64,000 nucleotides of DNA from Bacteroidales bacterium (lineage in GTDB: Bacteria > Bacteroidota > Bacteroidia > Bacteroidales > UBA12077). Below are positions 43,010 to 52,172 of this stretch, piece after piece. Position numbers and translations under genes: made by a program. Location of the stretch: assembly GCA_016342685.1 (NCBI GenBank), contig JAEINU010000003.1:310001-374000 (forward strand), given 5' to 3'. Each line of letters starts with the position of its first letter. Position 1 is the stretch's first letter. Under the pieces are notes generated by a model. It was not told the DNA's origin. It searched no databases and saw only the letters and a list, made by a program, of their open reading frames with translations.

Positions 43010-43480
43010 TTATTCCGGAAGTTTAAATTCAGGATTATATATTATTCCAATAATGTTACCCCATGGATCTTTTACAGATGCAACCATTAAATCTCCACCA
43101 ACATTAGTTGGTTTTTCATGTGCAATTGCACCCAAGTCAATCAATCGAGCGAATACTTTTTCAATATCATCAACACCCCAGTATGAAAGAACACTTTCTG
43201 CTTTATTGGTGCTTGGATTTTCTTCTGGCAACAAACCTAATTCATAACCTCCAATGTTAAAGCCAACATAGTAAGGTTCGTCAAAATACTGTTTTGTTCC
43301 GAATGCTTTTGAATACCACTCTTTTGCTTCGTTTAGATTGGCAACTTTGTAGATTGTTGTTCTAAGTCCTAGCATATTCGATGAATTTTTAGTTTTTAGA
43401 TTATTCACAAGATCATCGTTTTGGCAGTAAGCAAAAAATGATGTCAAAATAATAATAGAAGTTACAAAGATTCTAGTCAT
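43010..43480 (-). CDS. Exported VOC/glyoxalase-fold protein
   Basis: A 156-residue protein. Residues 1-20 look like a signal peptide (TSIIILTSFFAYCQ), after which one VOC unit pair follows (LGLRTTIYKVANLNEAKEWYSKAFG ... VASVKDPWGNIIGIIYNPEF, recognisable from NLNEAKEWYSKAFG and DPWGNIIG). The fold supports metal-dependent lyases, dioxygenases or binding proteins. The export signal is unusual for the family. It starts 4 bases after pdxJ, so the two are co-transcribed. Confidence 0.82.
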   Translation of the reverse strand: MTRIFVTSIIILTSFFAYCQNDDLVNNLKTKNSSNMLGLRTTIYKVANLNEAKEWYSKAFGTKQYFDEPYYVGFNIGGYELGLLPEENPSTNKAESVLSYWGVDDIEKVFARLIDLGAIAHEKPTNVGGDLMVASVKDPWGNIIGIIYNPEFKLPE

Positions 43481-43484
43481 TTGT

Positions 43485-44198
43485 TTATTTCAATTCTCTT
43501 AAATACATCTGAACTGTATTTTCTAATCCTAAATAAAGAGCATCAGAAATTAATGCATGACCAATTGAAACTTCCAATAATCCTGAGATATTCTGATTGA
43601 AATATTTAAGATTATGTAAATCTAAATCATGACCTGCATTTAATCCTAAGTTAACAGAATTAGCTGCTTCAGCAGCAATTACAAATTCGTGAATAGCTTC
43701 TTCTCTGTTCTTATGATAATTTGCTGCGTAAGGTTCTGTATAAAGTTCAACCCTATTTGTTCCAGTATCAGCCGCATGTTTTATTAATTCAGAGTCTGGA
43801 TTAATAAAGATTGAAGTTCTGATTTTTGCTTCGTGAAATCTACCAACAACTTCTTTAAGAAAAGCTTTATTGTTAATAGTATCCCATCCCGAATTTGAAG
43901 TTAAAGCATCTGGTGGATCAGGAACCAATGTTACTTGTGTTGGATTAATATCAAGAACCAATTTTATAAAATCTTCAGAAGGATATCCTTCAATATTAAA
44001 TTCTGTTGTTATAATTGGTTTAATGTCATATACATCCTTATAGCGAATGTGTCTTTCGTCTGGGCGGGGGTGAACCGTTATTCCTTCTGCACCAAATCGC
44101 TCGCAATTTATGGCAGCATCAACAACATTTGGATAATTTCCTCCTCTGGCATTTCTTAATGTTGCAATTTTATTTATATTTACACTTAACCTAGTCAT
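43485..44198 (-). CDS. pdxJ: Pyridoxine 5'-phosphate synthase
   Basis: A 237-residue TIM-barrel enzyme that condenses 1-deoxyxylulose-5-phosphate with 3-amino-2-oxopropyl phosphate in vitamin B6 synthesis. Motifs: [17 protein letters not shown] at the start, [29 protein letters not shown] and [13 protein letters not shown]. The full family length is present. It is divergent from the CBS gene and begins the conserved Bacteroidota pdxJ-nadK-bamA neighbourhood. Confidence 0.95.
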   Translation of the reverse strand: MTRLSVNINKIATLRNARGGNYPNVVDAAINCERFGAEGITVHPRPDERHIRYKDVYDIKPIITTEFNIEGYPSEDFIKLVLDINPTQVTLVPDPPDALTSNSGWDTINNKAFLKEVVGRFHEAKIRTSIFINPDSELIKHAADTGTNRVELYTEPYAANYHKNREEAIHEFVIAAEAANSVNLGLNAGHDLDLHNLKYFNQNISGLLEVSIGHALISDALYLGLENTVQMYLRELK

Positions 44199-44252
44199 AT
44201 CTTAATATTTGACAATAGAATAAACAATTAATCGTTTTACTTGTTAATTGAG

Positions 44253-44260
44253 CAAAAATA
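44253..44260 (-). promoter_or_regulatory. -7 box of the pdxJ promoter
   Basis: On the minus strand TATTTTTG fits TAnnTTTG, 54 bases before the pdxJ ATG. A 7-bp inverted repeat, CAATTAA (44225-44231) and TTAATTG (44244-44250), lies just downstream in the leader. Confidence 0.4.
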
Positions 44261-44286
44261 CGAGTATTTTTTTGAAGAGTTGAAAT

Positions 44287-44952
44287 ATGTTGGCAAAAGA
44301 TTTAATATCCGATGAAATTCCTGCAATCAGAACTTCCGATACGGCCGTAGAAGCTTTAAATTGGATGGAAGTTTTCCGTATCTCACATCTTCCTATTGTT
44401 AATAATAAGGAATTCTTGGGACTAATTTCCGATTCTGATATTTACGATGTTAATAATCCGGATGAACCAATTGGGAATCATAGCTTGTCATTAATAAAAC
44501 CTTTTGTTAAATACGATCAACATATATATGAGGTATTAGAAATTGCATCTAGATTAAAACTCACAGCAGTTCCGGTTTTAGATTACGAAGGAAATTACTT
44601 AGGTATAATTTGTATTAGCGATTTGTTGCATTATTTTGCAAAGCTTTCTGCAATTGAGAAGCCCGGCGGAATTATCGTATTGGAGGTTACCGAGAGCGAT
44701 TACTCAATGTCCGAAATCTCTCAAATAGTTGAGTCGAACGATGCTAAAATCTTAAGTATGTATATAAATACTTTACCCGATTCAACAAAATTAGAGGTTA
44801 CAATAAAGTTAAATCTAACTGATTTAACTTCAATAACACAAACGTTTAATAGATACCAATATCATATTAAAGAATCATTTATGGAGTATGACGAACAAGA
44901 CGACCTTTATAATGAAAGATATGATTTGTTTATGCGATTTTTAAACACTTAG
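44287..44952 (+). CDS. CBS-pair protein with C-terminal ACT-like region
   Basis: A 221-residue soluble protein. Two CBS domains occupy about 5-125 (LISDEIPAIRTSDTAVEALNWMEVFRISHLPIV and the second around LKLTAVPVLDYEGNYLGIICISDLL; recognisable from SHLPIVNN and TAVPVLDYEG). A region from about 132 (GGIIVLEVTESDYSMSEISQI) looks like an ACT domain. It probably senses an adenine nucleotide. It is the first plus-strand gene of the nadK-porG-uppS-bamA cluster, where a CBS protein is commonly found. Confidence 0.85.
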   Translation: MLAKDLISDEIPAIRTSDTAVEALNWMEVFRISHLPIVNNKEFLGLISDSDIYDVNNPDEPIGNHSLSLIKPFVKYDQHIYEVLEIASRLKLTAVPVLDYEGNYLGIICISDLLHYFAKLSAIEKPGGIIVLEVTESDYSMSEISQIVESNDAKILSMYINTLPDSTKLEVTIKLNLTDLTSITQTFNRYQYHIKESFMEYDEQDDLYNERYDLFMRFLNT

Positions 44953-44962
44953 TATCTGTAAA

Positions 44963-46351
44963 ATGATTCTCCTAAAAAAGATACTCTTCAGTTTTTTGCT
45001 TTTACTTTTTAGTTTCTTCAGCCTCTTTTCTCAGGAAAAATTGATGGTTTCTGAGATTAATCTAAGTGGCAATAATATTACAAATGATGAAATCATCTAT
45101 AGAGAATTATTATTTAAAATTGGCGATCAGATTTTAGTTGACCAATTACCTGACTTAATTGAAAAATCGACCAATAATTTATTAAATACATCATTATTTA
45201 ACTTTGTAACAATTTCGCATTCCATAACTAGATCTAGTTTAAAAATAGAAATTGTATTTCAAGAAAGGTGGTATGTTTGGCCTTATCCGGTATTGGAACA
45301 TGCAGATAGAAATTTAAGTTCGTATCTAAATAATGAGGAGTGGTCGAGAATTGATTACGGATTGTTTGTATTAATAAATAATTTCAGAGGGCGAAAAGAA
45401 ATATTAAAACTAAAAACAATTTTTGGATTTAATAACCGATATGGGCTAACATATTATAAACCCTTTATTGATAAAAAACAGAAAGTGGGATTAGGTCTTG
45501 ATTTAAACTATTACCAAAATCGAGAAGTGGCATTTCAGATTAACAATAATGAATTGGATTATATTAAGTCGGGAAATGATTATGTCCGAGAAACCTTAGA
45601 ATTTACAGGTTTCATAACTTATAGGCCGCAAATGTATACAAATCATCTTATTGCGATTAAATACGACGATGTTTCAGTTTACGACACGGTTGTTAAATTA
45701 AACGATAATTATTTCTTTAATCACGATAATAAAATAAACTTATTCTCTCTAATTTATAATTTTGATTTTGATAAACGAGATTCAAAAATCTATCCTTTAA
45801 CTGGCTTTCGCTTTTTTACTGCAATCGCAAAAAAAGGAATTGGAATTGTATCCGATAAAGGCCCTTTTTACGTAAAATCAATCGCTGAAGAAAACTTGAA
45901 ATTATCTAACCGATTTTATTTCAATACTAGTGTTGGATGGAAATATAGTTTTAATAATATAAACTCTTTTTACTTTAGTAAAGCAATCGGATATGATAAC
46001 TATATACGAGGAATGGAGTATTATGTGAGCAATGGCTGTCATTACTATGTGTCAAAATCAAATTTTAAGTTTGAGTTAATTCCTCAAACGAATTTAAATC
46101 TTAACTTTTTAAGCTCAAATAAATTTAGTAAAGCACATTATGCATTCTATATAAATTTATTTTTTGATACTGGATATGTCGATTCTAATTATAATATTCA
46201 TACTTCTTTATCGAATGAATTTCTATATAGTGGAGGTGTGGGGCTAGATTTTGTAACATATTACGATAAAGTTTTGCGAATTGAATATTCTCTGAATAAA
46301 TTTGGAGAACATGGATTATTTTTTCACCTTGGTGCACCAATAATTGAATAA
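44963..46351 (+). CDS. Short Omp85-family outer-membrane protein
   Basis: A 462-residue protein. Signal peptide about 1-23 (ends SLFSQ). One POTRA-like domain lies at about 25-100 (LMVSEINLSGNNITNDEIIYRELLF). The rest is a beta barrel that shows the Omp85 pattern IYPLTGFRFFTAIAKKG and a terminal beta signal region (YSLNKFGEHGLFFHLGAPI). It is much shorter than BamA (869 residues here) and has a single POTRA, like TamA-minor or FhaC-type forms. It could be an accessory insertase or transporter. It overlaps the longest possible nadK frame. Confidence 0.8.
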   Translation: MILLKKILFSFLLLLFSFFSLFSQEKLMVSEINLSGNNITNDEIIYRELLFKIGDQILVDQLPDLIEKSTNNLLNTSLFNFVTISHSITRSSLKIEIVFQERWYVWPYPVLEHADRNLSSYLNNEEWSRIDYGLFVLINNFRGRKEILKLKTIFGFNNRYGLTYYKPFIDKKQKVGLGLDLNYYQNREVAFQINNNELDYIKSGNDYVRETLEFTGFITYRPQMYTNHLIAIKYDDVSVYDTVVKLNDNYFFNHDNKINLFSLIYNFDFDKRDSKIYPLTGFRFFTAIAKKGIGIVSDKGPFYVKSIAEENLKLSNRFYFNTSVGWKYSFNNINSFYFSKAIGYDNYIRGMEYYVSNGCHYYVSKSNFKFELIPQTNLNLNFLSSNKFSKAHYAFYINLFFDTGYVDSNYNIHTSLSNEFLYSGGVGLDFVTYYDKVLRIEYSLNKFGEHGLFFHLGAPIIE

Positions 46352-46355
46352 AATT

Positions 46356-47234
46356 ATGAGAGTAGCAATATATGGTCGAAATTTTGAGGAGGGATTTAAA
46401 GAATATATTAAGAAATTCTTTGAAATATTGAATCAAAATAATGTTCAAATTGTCGTGTTTAAGGAATTTTATGATTTTTTAAGAAAAATTATAGATTTAA
46501 AAAATGATTCGATTGAAGTCTTTACAAAACACACCGAATTAAAAGAAAATATTGATCTGCTTTTTAGTATTGGTGGTGATGGAACCATTTTAAGTGCAAT
46601 TAATTATGTCCGAAATTATGGAATTCCAATTGTTGGTATTAATACTGGAAGATTGGGGTTCTTAGCAAGTATTGCAAAGGATGAAATTGAATCAGCCTTG
46701 CAAGCAATTTTAACTTCGAATTATCAAGTTGAAGAACGTTCCCTGCTTAAATTAAGGACATCATCTAATCATTTCGGAGATTTCCCTTATAGCCTAAACG
46801 AAGTTGCAATTCAGAAAGTTGATTCGGAAATGATTACTGTTCATGTATATATTGATGGTGAGTACTTAAATACATATTGGTCCGATGGATTAATAGTTTC
46901 TACACCTACTGGATCAACAGCATATTCATTAAGCGTTGGAGGCCCTATAATAATACCTCAATCAGGTAATTTTATAATTTCACCCATTTCGCCACATAAC
47001 TTAACAGTACGCCCAATTGTATTGCCCGATACGAGTACTCTTGAGTTAAAGCTTGAGAGTAGAGCATTAAATTACATCGCCTCATTAGATCATAGATCAA
47101 TGATGATAAAAAATACTGAGGAATTATTTATTCGTAAAGCTGATTTTAAGGTGAAACTTATAAAATTAAACAATACGAGTTTTTATAAAACTCTAAGAAA
47201 CAAATTAATGTGGGGAGTTGATAAAAGAAACTAG
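46356..47234 (+). CDS. nadK: NAD kinase
   Basis: A 292-residue enzyme making NADP from NAD and ATP or polyphosphate. The signature G73-G-D75-G-T77 holds the catalytic aspartate, with GINTGRLGFLA and a later DGLIVSTPTGSTAYSLSVGGPI as further family motifs. A TTG at 46344 would extend the protein by four residues and overlap the previous gene. The ATG at 46356 starts at MRVAIYGR as in homologues and is preferred. Confidence 0.94.
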   Translation: MRVAIYGRNFEEGFKEYIKKFFEILNQNNVQIVVFKEFYDFLRKIIDLKNDSIEVFTKHTELKENIDLLFSIGGDGTILSAINYVRNYGIPIVGINTGRLGFLASIAKDEIESALQAILTSNYQVEERSLLKLRTSSNHFGDFPYSLNEVAIQKVDSEMITVHVYIDGEYLNTYWSDGLIVSTPTGSTAYSLSVGGPIIIPQSGNFIISPISPHNLTVRPIVLPDTSTLELKLESRALNYIASLDHRSMMIKNTEELFIRKADFKVKLIKLNNTSFYKTLRNKLMWGVDKRN

Positions 47235-47324
47235 TGATGCTATTTTGAAAAACATTTTATATTTTAAAACGTATTATTATAGTGCTTAATAATTTTGTAA
47301 TTAGAATTTATTCATAAAAATAGA

Positions 47325-47332
47325 TAAATTTG
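47325..47332 (+). promoter_or_regulatory. -7 box upstream of the DUF6089/PorG genes
   Basis: TAAATTTG fits TAnnTTTG, 18 bases before the ATG. A second match, TAATTTTG at 47290-47297, lies further upstream. These would drive the porG-uppS-bamA-skp unit independently of nadK. Confidence 0.5.
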
Positions 47333-47350
47333 TACTTATATAAATAGGTA

Positions 47351-48100
47351 ATGAAAAATCTAACAAGACTTATATTCTTAGGATTGCTGTTAATTCCTGT
47401 CTTGGGATATTCCCAACGGTGGAAATTGTCTAGGTCAGAATATATGTATGGTGTTGGAATTTCAAACTACGTAGGAGATATTGGTGGTGCAAATACAAGG
47501 GATGGATCCGGATTTGCTGATATTGATATTGGATGCACAAGGCCTGTTATAGCTGTTGGTTATAGATATAGAATGTATCAACGGGTTGCAGTAAAAGCTA
47601 ATTTTACATATGCAAATATGTGTGGCACCGACGATAAATCTGTAAACGAAGGAAGAAGTTATAGTTTTACGGCCAATCTGTTTGAACTTAATGGGCATGT
47701 GGAGTATCATATAACTGAAGAAAAACAAATGGTGTCATACTCTTCAATGTCTTTGAGAGGAAAATTAAAAAAAGTAAATGCAGGAGTTAATCTATATGTA
47801 TTCGTGGGTTTAGGTGGAGCATATTTCAAGTCTAATCCGAGTGAGGGTTCATTTGACGGAAGATATGTTGGAAATAAAAATATGGCACTCGTCGTGCCAT
47901 TTGGAGTAGGATTAAAATATCCTATATCGCCTAAATCATATATAGGACTTGAGTTTGGGAGAAGATTTGTCACTTCGGATTATATCGATGGATTTAGCCC
48001 AGAACCATCAGAACATAAGGATGTATACTATTTTACAGTAATTAGCGTTTCTTATAAAATTAAGAAGAAAAGTTATCGCAGACCTGAATATCGTTTTTAA
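47351..48100 (+). CDS. PorG/DUF6089-like outer-membrane beta-barrel protein (first copy)
   Basis: A 249-residue protein with a signal peptide (about 1-21, ends GYSQ) and an eight-strand-like barrel rich in alternating aromatic residues. The start of the mature part (EYMYGVGISNYVGDIGG) and the C-terminal FGVGLKYPISPKSYIGLEFGRR segment resemble the DUF6089 family to which PorG belongs. The basic tail (KKKSYRRPEYRF) differs from the following gene. It is 6 bases upstream of the second copy. Function is inferred from neighbourhood: T9SS or outer-membrane assembly. Confidence 0.75.
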   Translation: MKNLTRLIFLGLLLIPVLGYSQRWKLSRSEYMYGVGISNYVGDIGGANTRDGSGFADIDIGCTRPVIAVGYRYRMYQRVAVKANFTYANMCGTDDKSVNEGRSYSFTANLFELNGHVEYHITEEKQMVSYSSMSLRGKLKKVNAGVNLYVFVGLGGAYFKSNPSEGSFDGRYVGNKNMALVVPFGVGLKYPISPKSYIGLEFGRRFVTSDYIDGFSPEPSEHKDVYYFTVISVSYKIKKKSYRRPEYRF

Positions 48101-48106
48101 AATTTT

Positions 48107-48778
48107 ATGAAAAAGAACCTATTACTGTTAATTCTAATATCTATTTCTCAGATAGTATTAGCGCAGAGCAAGACTGAGTTTGGAGTGTTTGTTGGGACTT
48201 CCTATTATCAGGGAGATATTAATAAGTCAAAGTTATTCTATTCACCATCTTTATCTTATGGAGCAATAGTAAAATACAATTTGAGCAAACATTTATCGGC
48301 AAGGTTCGAAGGAATTTATGGAACAATAAAAGGAAATGATTTGGACTTTAACGAATCGGAGAATTTGCTTAGGGGAGCATCGTTTTCGGCGAAACTAATT
48401 GATCTTTCTGGAGTTATTGAATTTAATTTCTTACCATATTCAAGTTCTGGTTACATAAAAAAGAATGATGAAAGGTTTACTCCGTTTATATTTCTAGGTG
48501 TTGGAGCAAATTTTATTTTGAGCTCTGGAGGATTTGAAAATCCAATTACGATTCCTTTTGGATTAGGAATTAAATATAATATCTTTGAGCGCTTAACTCT
48601 TGGGTTAGAATGGAGTTATCGCAAGACCTTTAACGATGAATTAGACGGGATTATTAATGTACAAGATGATGATAATCTCCCGGTAATACATAATGATGAT
48701 TGGTATTCGTTTTGCGGTGTATTTCTAACTTATAAGATATTTAAAGATAAGATTGATTGTCCTACATATTATTATTAA
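48107..48778 (+). CDS. porG: PorG-like T9SS component (DUF6089)
   Basis: A 223-residue protein. Signal peptide about 1-19 (ends VLAQ). The mature start FGVFVGTSYYQGDINKSKLFY and the end FCGVFLTYKIFKDKIDCPTYYY are close to PorG of Porphyromonas gingivalis, where the gene is likewise directly upstream of uppS and bamA. PorG anchors the PorK-PorN ring of the T9SS to the outer membrane. It links this cluster to the three secreted cargo proteins at the left end of the window. Confidence 0.82.
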   Translation: MKKNLLLLILISISQIVLAQSKTEFGVFVGTSYYQGDINKSKLFYSPSLSYGAIVKYNLSKHLSARFEGIYGTIKGNDLDFNESENLLRGASFSAKLIDLSGVIEFNFLPYSSSGYIKKNDERFTPFIFLGVGANFILSSGGFENPITIPFGLGIKYNIFERLTLGLEWSYRKTFNDELDGIINVQDDDNLPVIHNDDWYSFCGVFLTYKIFKDKIDCPTYYY

Positions 48779-48782
48779 GTTG

Positions 48783-49526
48783 ATGGATTTTAAGGAGAAA
48801 ATTGATAAAAATAACCTTCCCGAACATATTGCCATAATTATGGACGGAAATGGTCGATGGGCAAAGAAAAAAGGAAATCAAAGAATTTTTGGGCATAAAA
48901 ATGGAGTTAAAGCAGTTCGCGATGTTGTTGAAGGAGCTGGCGAAATAGGTGTTAAGTACTTGACATTATATGCTTTCTCAACAGAAAATTGGAATAGACC
49001 AAAGCAAGAAATTGATGCATTAATGGGTTTGTTAGTTTCTACAATAGATTCAGAAACCGACACACTAATTAAGAATAATGTTCGTTTAATGACTATTGGT
49101 GATACTGAGGGCTTGCCAAAAAACGTAGGAATAAAGCTTAAAAAGCTTATAGAGAAAACATCACAAAATAAAGGTTTAACATTAATATTAGCGCTAAATT
49201 ACAGTGCGAGGTGGGAAATCTTAAACGCAGTAAAAAATATTATAAAAGATAATAAAAGTACAGAGATTGATGAAAGTAAGATTAGTAATGATTTTTTTGA
49301 ATCTTACCTAAACACAAAAGATATTCCAGATCCTGATTTATTAATTAGAACAAGTGGAGAATATCGAATAAGTAATTTTTTAATTTGGCAAATTGCTTAT
49401 TCCGAACTTTATTTTACAGATGTGCTTTGGCCAGATTATAGAAAACCAGATCTTTTTGAGGCAATATTAGATTATCAAAAAAGAGAAAGAAGATTCGGGA
49501 AAATTAGTGAACAGATAAATAGTTAG
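48783..49526 (+). CDS. uppS: Undecaprenyl diphosphate synthase
   Basis: A 247-residue cis-prenyltransferase that makes the C55 lipid carrier for peptidoglycan and surface glycans. Catalytic D21 is in IAIIMDGNGRWAKK, with TLYAFSTENWNRP and DPDLLIRTSGEYRISNFL as further motifs. A longer frame from a TTG at 48753 would overlap porG by 26 bases. The ATG at 48783, four bases after the porG stop, gives the standard length. Confidence 0.95.
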   Translation: MDFKEKIDKNNLPEHIAIIMDGNGRWAKKKGNQRIFGHKNGVKAVRDVVEGAGEIGVKYLTLYAFSTENWNRPKQEIDALMGLLVSTIDSETDTLIKNNVRLMTIGDTEGLPKNVGIKLKKLIEKTSQNKGLTLILALNYSARWEILNAVKNIIKDNKSTEIDESKISNDFFESYLNTKDIPDPDLLIRTSGEYRISNFLIWQIAYSELYFTDVLWPDYRKPDLFEAILDYQKRERRFGKISEQINS

Positions 49527-49551
49527 TTTAATTTTAATAGTTTATTGAAGA

Positions 49552-52161
49552 ATGTTTAAGAAACTCATAAGCAATTTAGTTTTAGTCTTTATTACAACCT
49601 TTCTTTTTGCACAAGAAGTTGATTATTCGGAAATGGATGTGATGGATTATAAAAGATCTAAGGATTACATTATAAAAGACATCTCAGTTTCTGGAATAAA
49701 ATACCTAGATGCAAAAATCTTAATAAATTTATCTGGATTAGCTATAGATCAGAAAATCACAGTGCCAGGCGAAGTAATAACAAAAGCTGTCGAAAAATTG
49801 TGGGATCAAGGATTGTTTTCTGATGTTAAAATTACTGCAACCGAGATATTAAGGGATAGTATTTCTTTAAATATTCATCTGCAAGAAAGAAGTCGATTAT
49901 CAGATTTTAAAATACATGGATTAAAAAAATCTGAAATAGAGGATATTAACGAAGTTCTTGAAATTAAAAGAGGGAAACAGGTTACAGAAAATTTGTTTAA
50001 TAGTTCAAGAAGAGTTATTCAAAATTATTTGATAAATAAGAAATACTTAAATGCTGAGATCGATATTGTTATGACTGATGATACAGCCTCAAAAGCAAAT
50101 AATGTTATTCTTAACATTTATATTGATAAAAAAGAGAAGGTTAAAATCAAAGAGGTTATTTATCAAGGGAATAATGTATTTAGTGAAAGAAAGCTAAATA
50201 GATTAATGAAAAAAACACACAAAAAGAATATCAATATATTTAAAGGATCAAAGTTTATTGAAGAGGATTTTGAGGAGGATAAAAATAGTATAATTGCCAA
50301 GTATTATTCGAAAGGTTATCGCGATGTAAAAATTGTAAAAGACAGTATTTATAAGATTAGTGATAAAAGAATAGGATTAAAAATTGATATCGAAGAAGGA
50401 AACCAATATTTCTTTAGAGAAATAGATTGGGTTGGTAATACTATTTATAAAACAAAAGCACTTGATTTTGGTCTGAAGATAAAATCTGGTGATCCTTATG
50501 ATCCGGAGCTTTTAAATGAAAGACTTAACTATGCCGAAGATGCGGTTAGTAATTTATATTTAGATTATGGTTATATGTTTTCTTCATTAACTCCTGTTGT
50601 AAATGATATTGAAAACGATTCTATTGATCTTCAAATTAGAGTTCAAGAAGGAGAGAGAGTTACACTTGATAATATTATTATAAAAGGTAACGACCGAACA
50701 AATGAGCATGTGATTAGAAGAGAGATGAGAACCAAGCCAGGGATGCTGTTTAGTAAAGCCGATATCATGAGAACTCAACGAGAATTAGCGCAGTTGGGAT
50801 ATTTCGATCCGGAGCAACTAGGTATAGATCCTATAAATATTAATCAAGCAGAAAATACAGTAGATCTGGAGTATACTGTGGTTGAAAAATCTACAGATCA
50901 ACTTGAAGTATCTGGAGGTTGGGGAAATAATATGTTTGTAGGAACACTTGGAGTAAGATTCAGTAATTTCTCTCTTGGCAATGCGCTTAAGAAAGGAGCA
51001 TGGCGTCCAATCCCTTCAGGTGATGGTCAAACAGTAAGTTTAAGAGCCACTACAAATGGTAAATATTATTCGTCATATAGTGTAAGTTTTGTAGAACCAT
51101 GGTTAGGAGGAAAAAAGGCAACTTCTTTATCTGTATCTGCTTATCACTCAGTTCAGAAACAATCAACAAGTTATTATATTTTTGATGTTGGGAGTGAATT
51201 TATGAAAGTAACAGGAGCAACTGTTGGCTTAGGACAAAGATTAAAATGGCCTGATGATTATTTCACAATATCAAACTCAATTTCTTATCAAAGATATGAT
51301 TTAAACGAGTGGGATTATTTTATTTTTGATAATGGAACATCTAATAATTTAAGCCTTACTACTACATTTAACAGAAGTTCTGTTGATGCTCCAATATATC
51401 CAAGAAGAGGTTCTAACTTTTCACTTTCATTACAGTTAACATTTCCGTACTCCTTGTTTAAAGAGGATCAATTTTGGAGTTTAAACAGTAATGAAATGGC
51501 TAATATTGACTCTGTTACAGCTTTCAATAATCCTAAAGCTTGGGATGAATTATCACCTGAGCTAAAAGAAACTGCAAAAAATAATGCATACGAGAACGAG
51601 AGAAACTCACGCAAATACGAGTGGGTTGAATACCATAAATGGAAGTATAAAGGAGCGTGGTATATAAAAATATGGAAGGATTTGGTTCTTGCTACGAATA
51701 CCGAATTTGGTTACTTAGGTTATTATAATAAAGATGTAGGATATGCTCCATTTGGTAAATTTAATCTGGGTGGTGATGGAATGTCTGGATATAGCATGTA
51801 TGGAGTTGAAACAATTGGGCTTAGAGGTTATGAAAATAGTTCTATTACACCGACTGATCAAAATGGAACCAGAAATGGAAATGTTTATGAAAAGATTAAT
51901 TTCGAGTTAAGATACCCAATTACCTTAAAACCTCAGGCTACAATTTTTGTTTTAGGTTTTGTGGAGGCAGGTAATGCTTGGTCTTCTTTTGATGAGTTTA
52001 ATCCATTCCAAATAAAGAGATCTGCGGGGCTTGGTCTTAGAGCATTTTTACCAATGTTCGGATTGCTCGGAGTTGATTGGGGTTATGGTTTTGATGATAT
52101 TCCTGGTTCTCCTGATGCTAGCGGAAGTCAATTCCATTTTGTGATTGGACAACAATTCTAA
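49552..52161 (+). CDS. bamA: Outer-membrane protein assembly factor BamA
   Basis: An 869-residue Omp85 insertase. Signal peptide about 1-20 (ends FLFAQ). Five POTRA domains follow, for example YIIKDISVSGIKYLDAKIL at about 39 and VTLDNIIIKGNDRTNEHVIRREM near 370. A 16-strand barrel from about residue 455 begins with YTVVEKSTDQLEVSGGWG. It ends in the aromatic beta signal QFHFVIGQQF. It folds all outer-membrane barrels, including the TonB receptor and T9SS translocon parts. It is followed after 11 bases by two skp genes that serve it. Confidence 0.96.
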   Translation: MFKKLISNLVLVFITTFLFAQEVDYSEMDVMDYKRSKDYIIKDISVSGIKYLDAKILINLSGLAIDQKITVPGEVITKAVEKLWDQGLFSDVKITATEILRDSISLNIHLQERSRLSDFKIHGLKKSEIEDINEVLEIKRGKQVTENLFNSSRRVIQNYLINKKYLNAEIDIVMTDDTASKANNVILNIYIDKKEKVKIKEVIYQGNNVFSERKLNRLMKKTHKKNINIFKGSKFIEEDFEEDKNSIIAKYYSKGYRDVKIVKDSIYKISDKRIGLKIDIEEGNQYFFREIDWVGNTIYKTKALDFGLKIKSGDPYDPELLNERLNYAEDAVSNLYLDYGYMFSSLTPVVNDIENDSIDLQIRVQEGERVTLDNIIIKGNDRTNEHVIRREMRTKPGMLFSKADIMRTQRELAQLGYFDPEQLGIDPININQAENTVDLEYTVVEKSTDQLEVSGGWGNNMFVGTLGVRFSNFSLGNALKKGAWRPIPSGDGQTVSLRATTNGKYYSSYSVSFVEPWLGGKKATSLSVSAYHSVQKQSTSYYIFDVGSEFMKVTGATVGLGQRLKWPDDYFTISNSISYQRYDLNEWDYFIFDNGTSNNLSLTTTFNRSSVDAPIYPRRGSNFSLSLQLTFPYSLFKEDQFWSLNSNEMANIDSVTAFNNPKAWDELSPELKETAKNNAYENERNSRKYEWVEYHKWKYKGAWYIKIWKDLVLATNTEFGYLGYYNKDVGYAPFGKFNLGGDGMSGYSMYGVETIGLRGYENSSITPTDQNGTRNGNVYEKINFELRYPITLKPQATIFVLGFVEAGNAWSSFDEFNPFQIKRSAGLGLRAFLPMFGLLGVDWGYGFDDIPGSPDASGSQFHFVIGQQF

Positions 52162-52172
52162 AACACATTGAT

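Noticed and set aside
48753-48782. TTG-started extension of uppS overlapping porG
   Set aside because: The ATG at 48783 gives the family-standard N-terminus and a clean four-base gap to porG.
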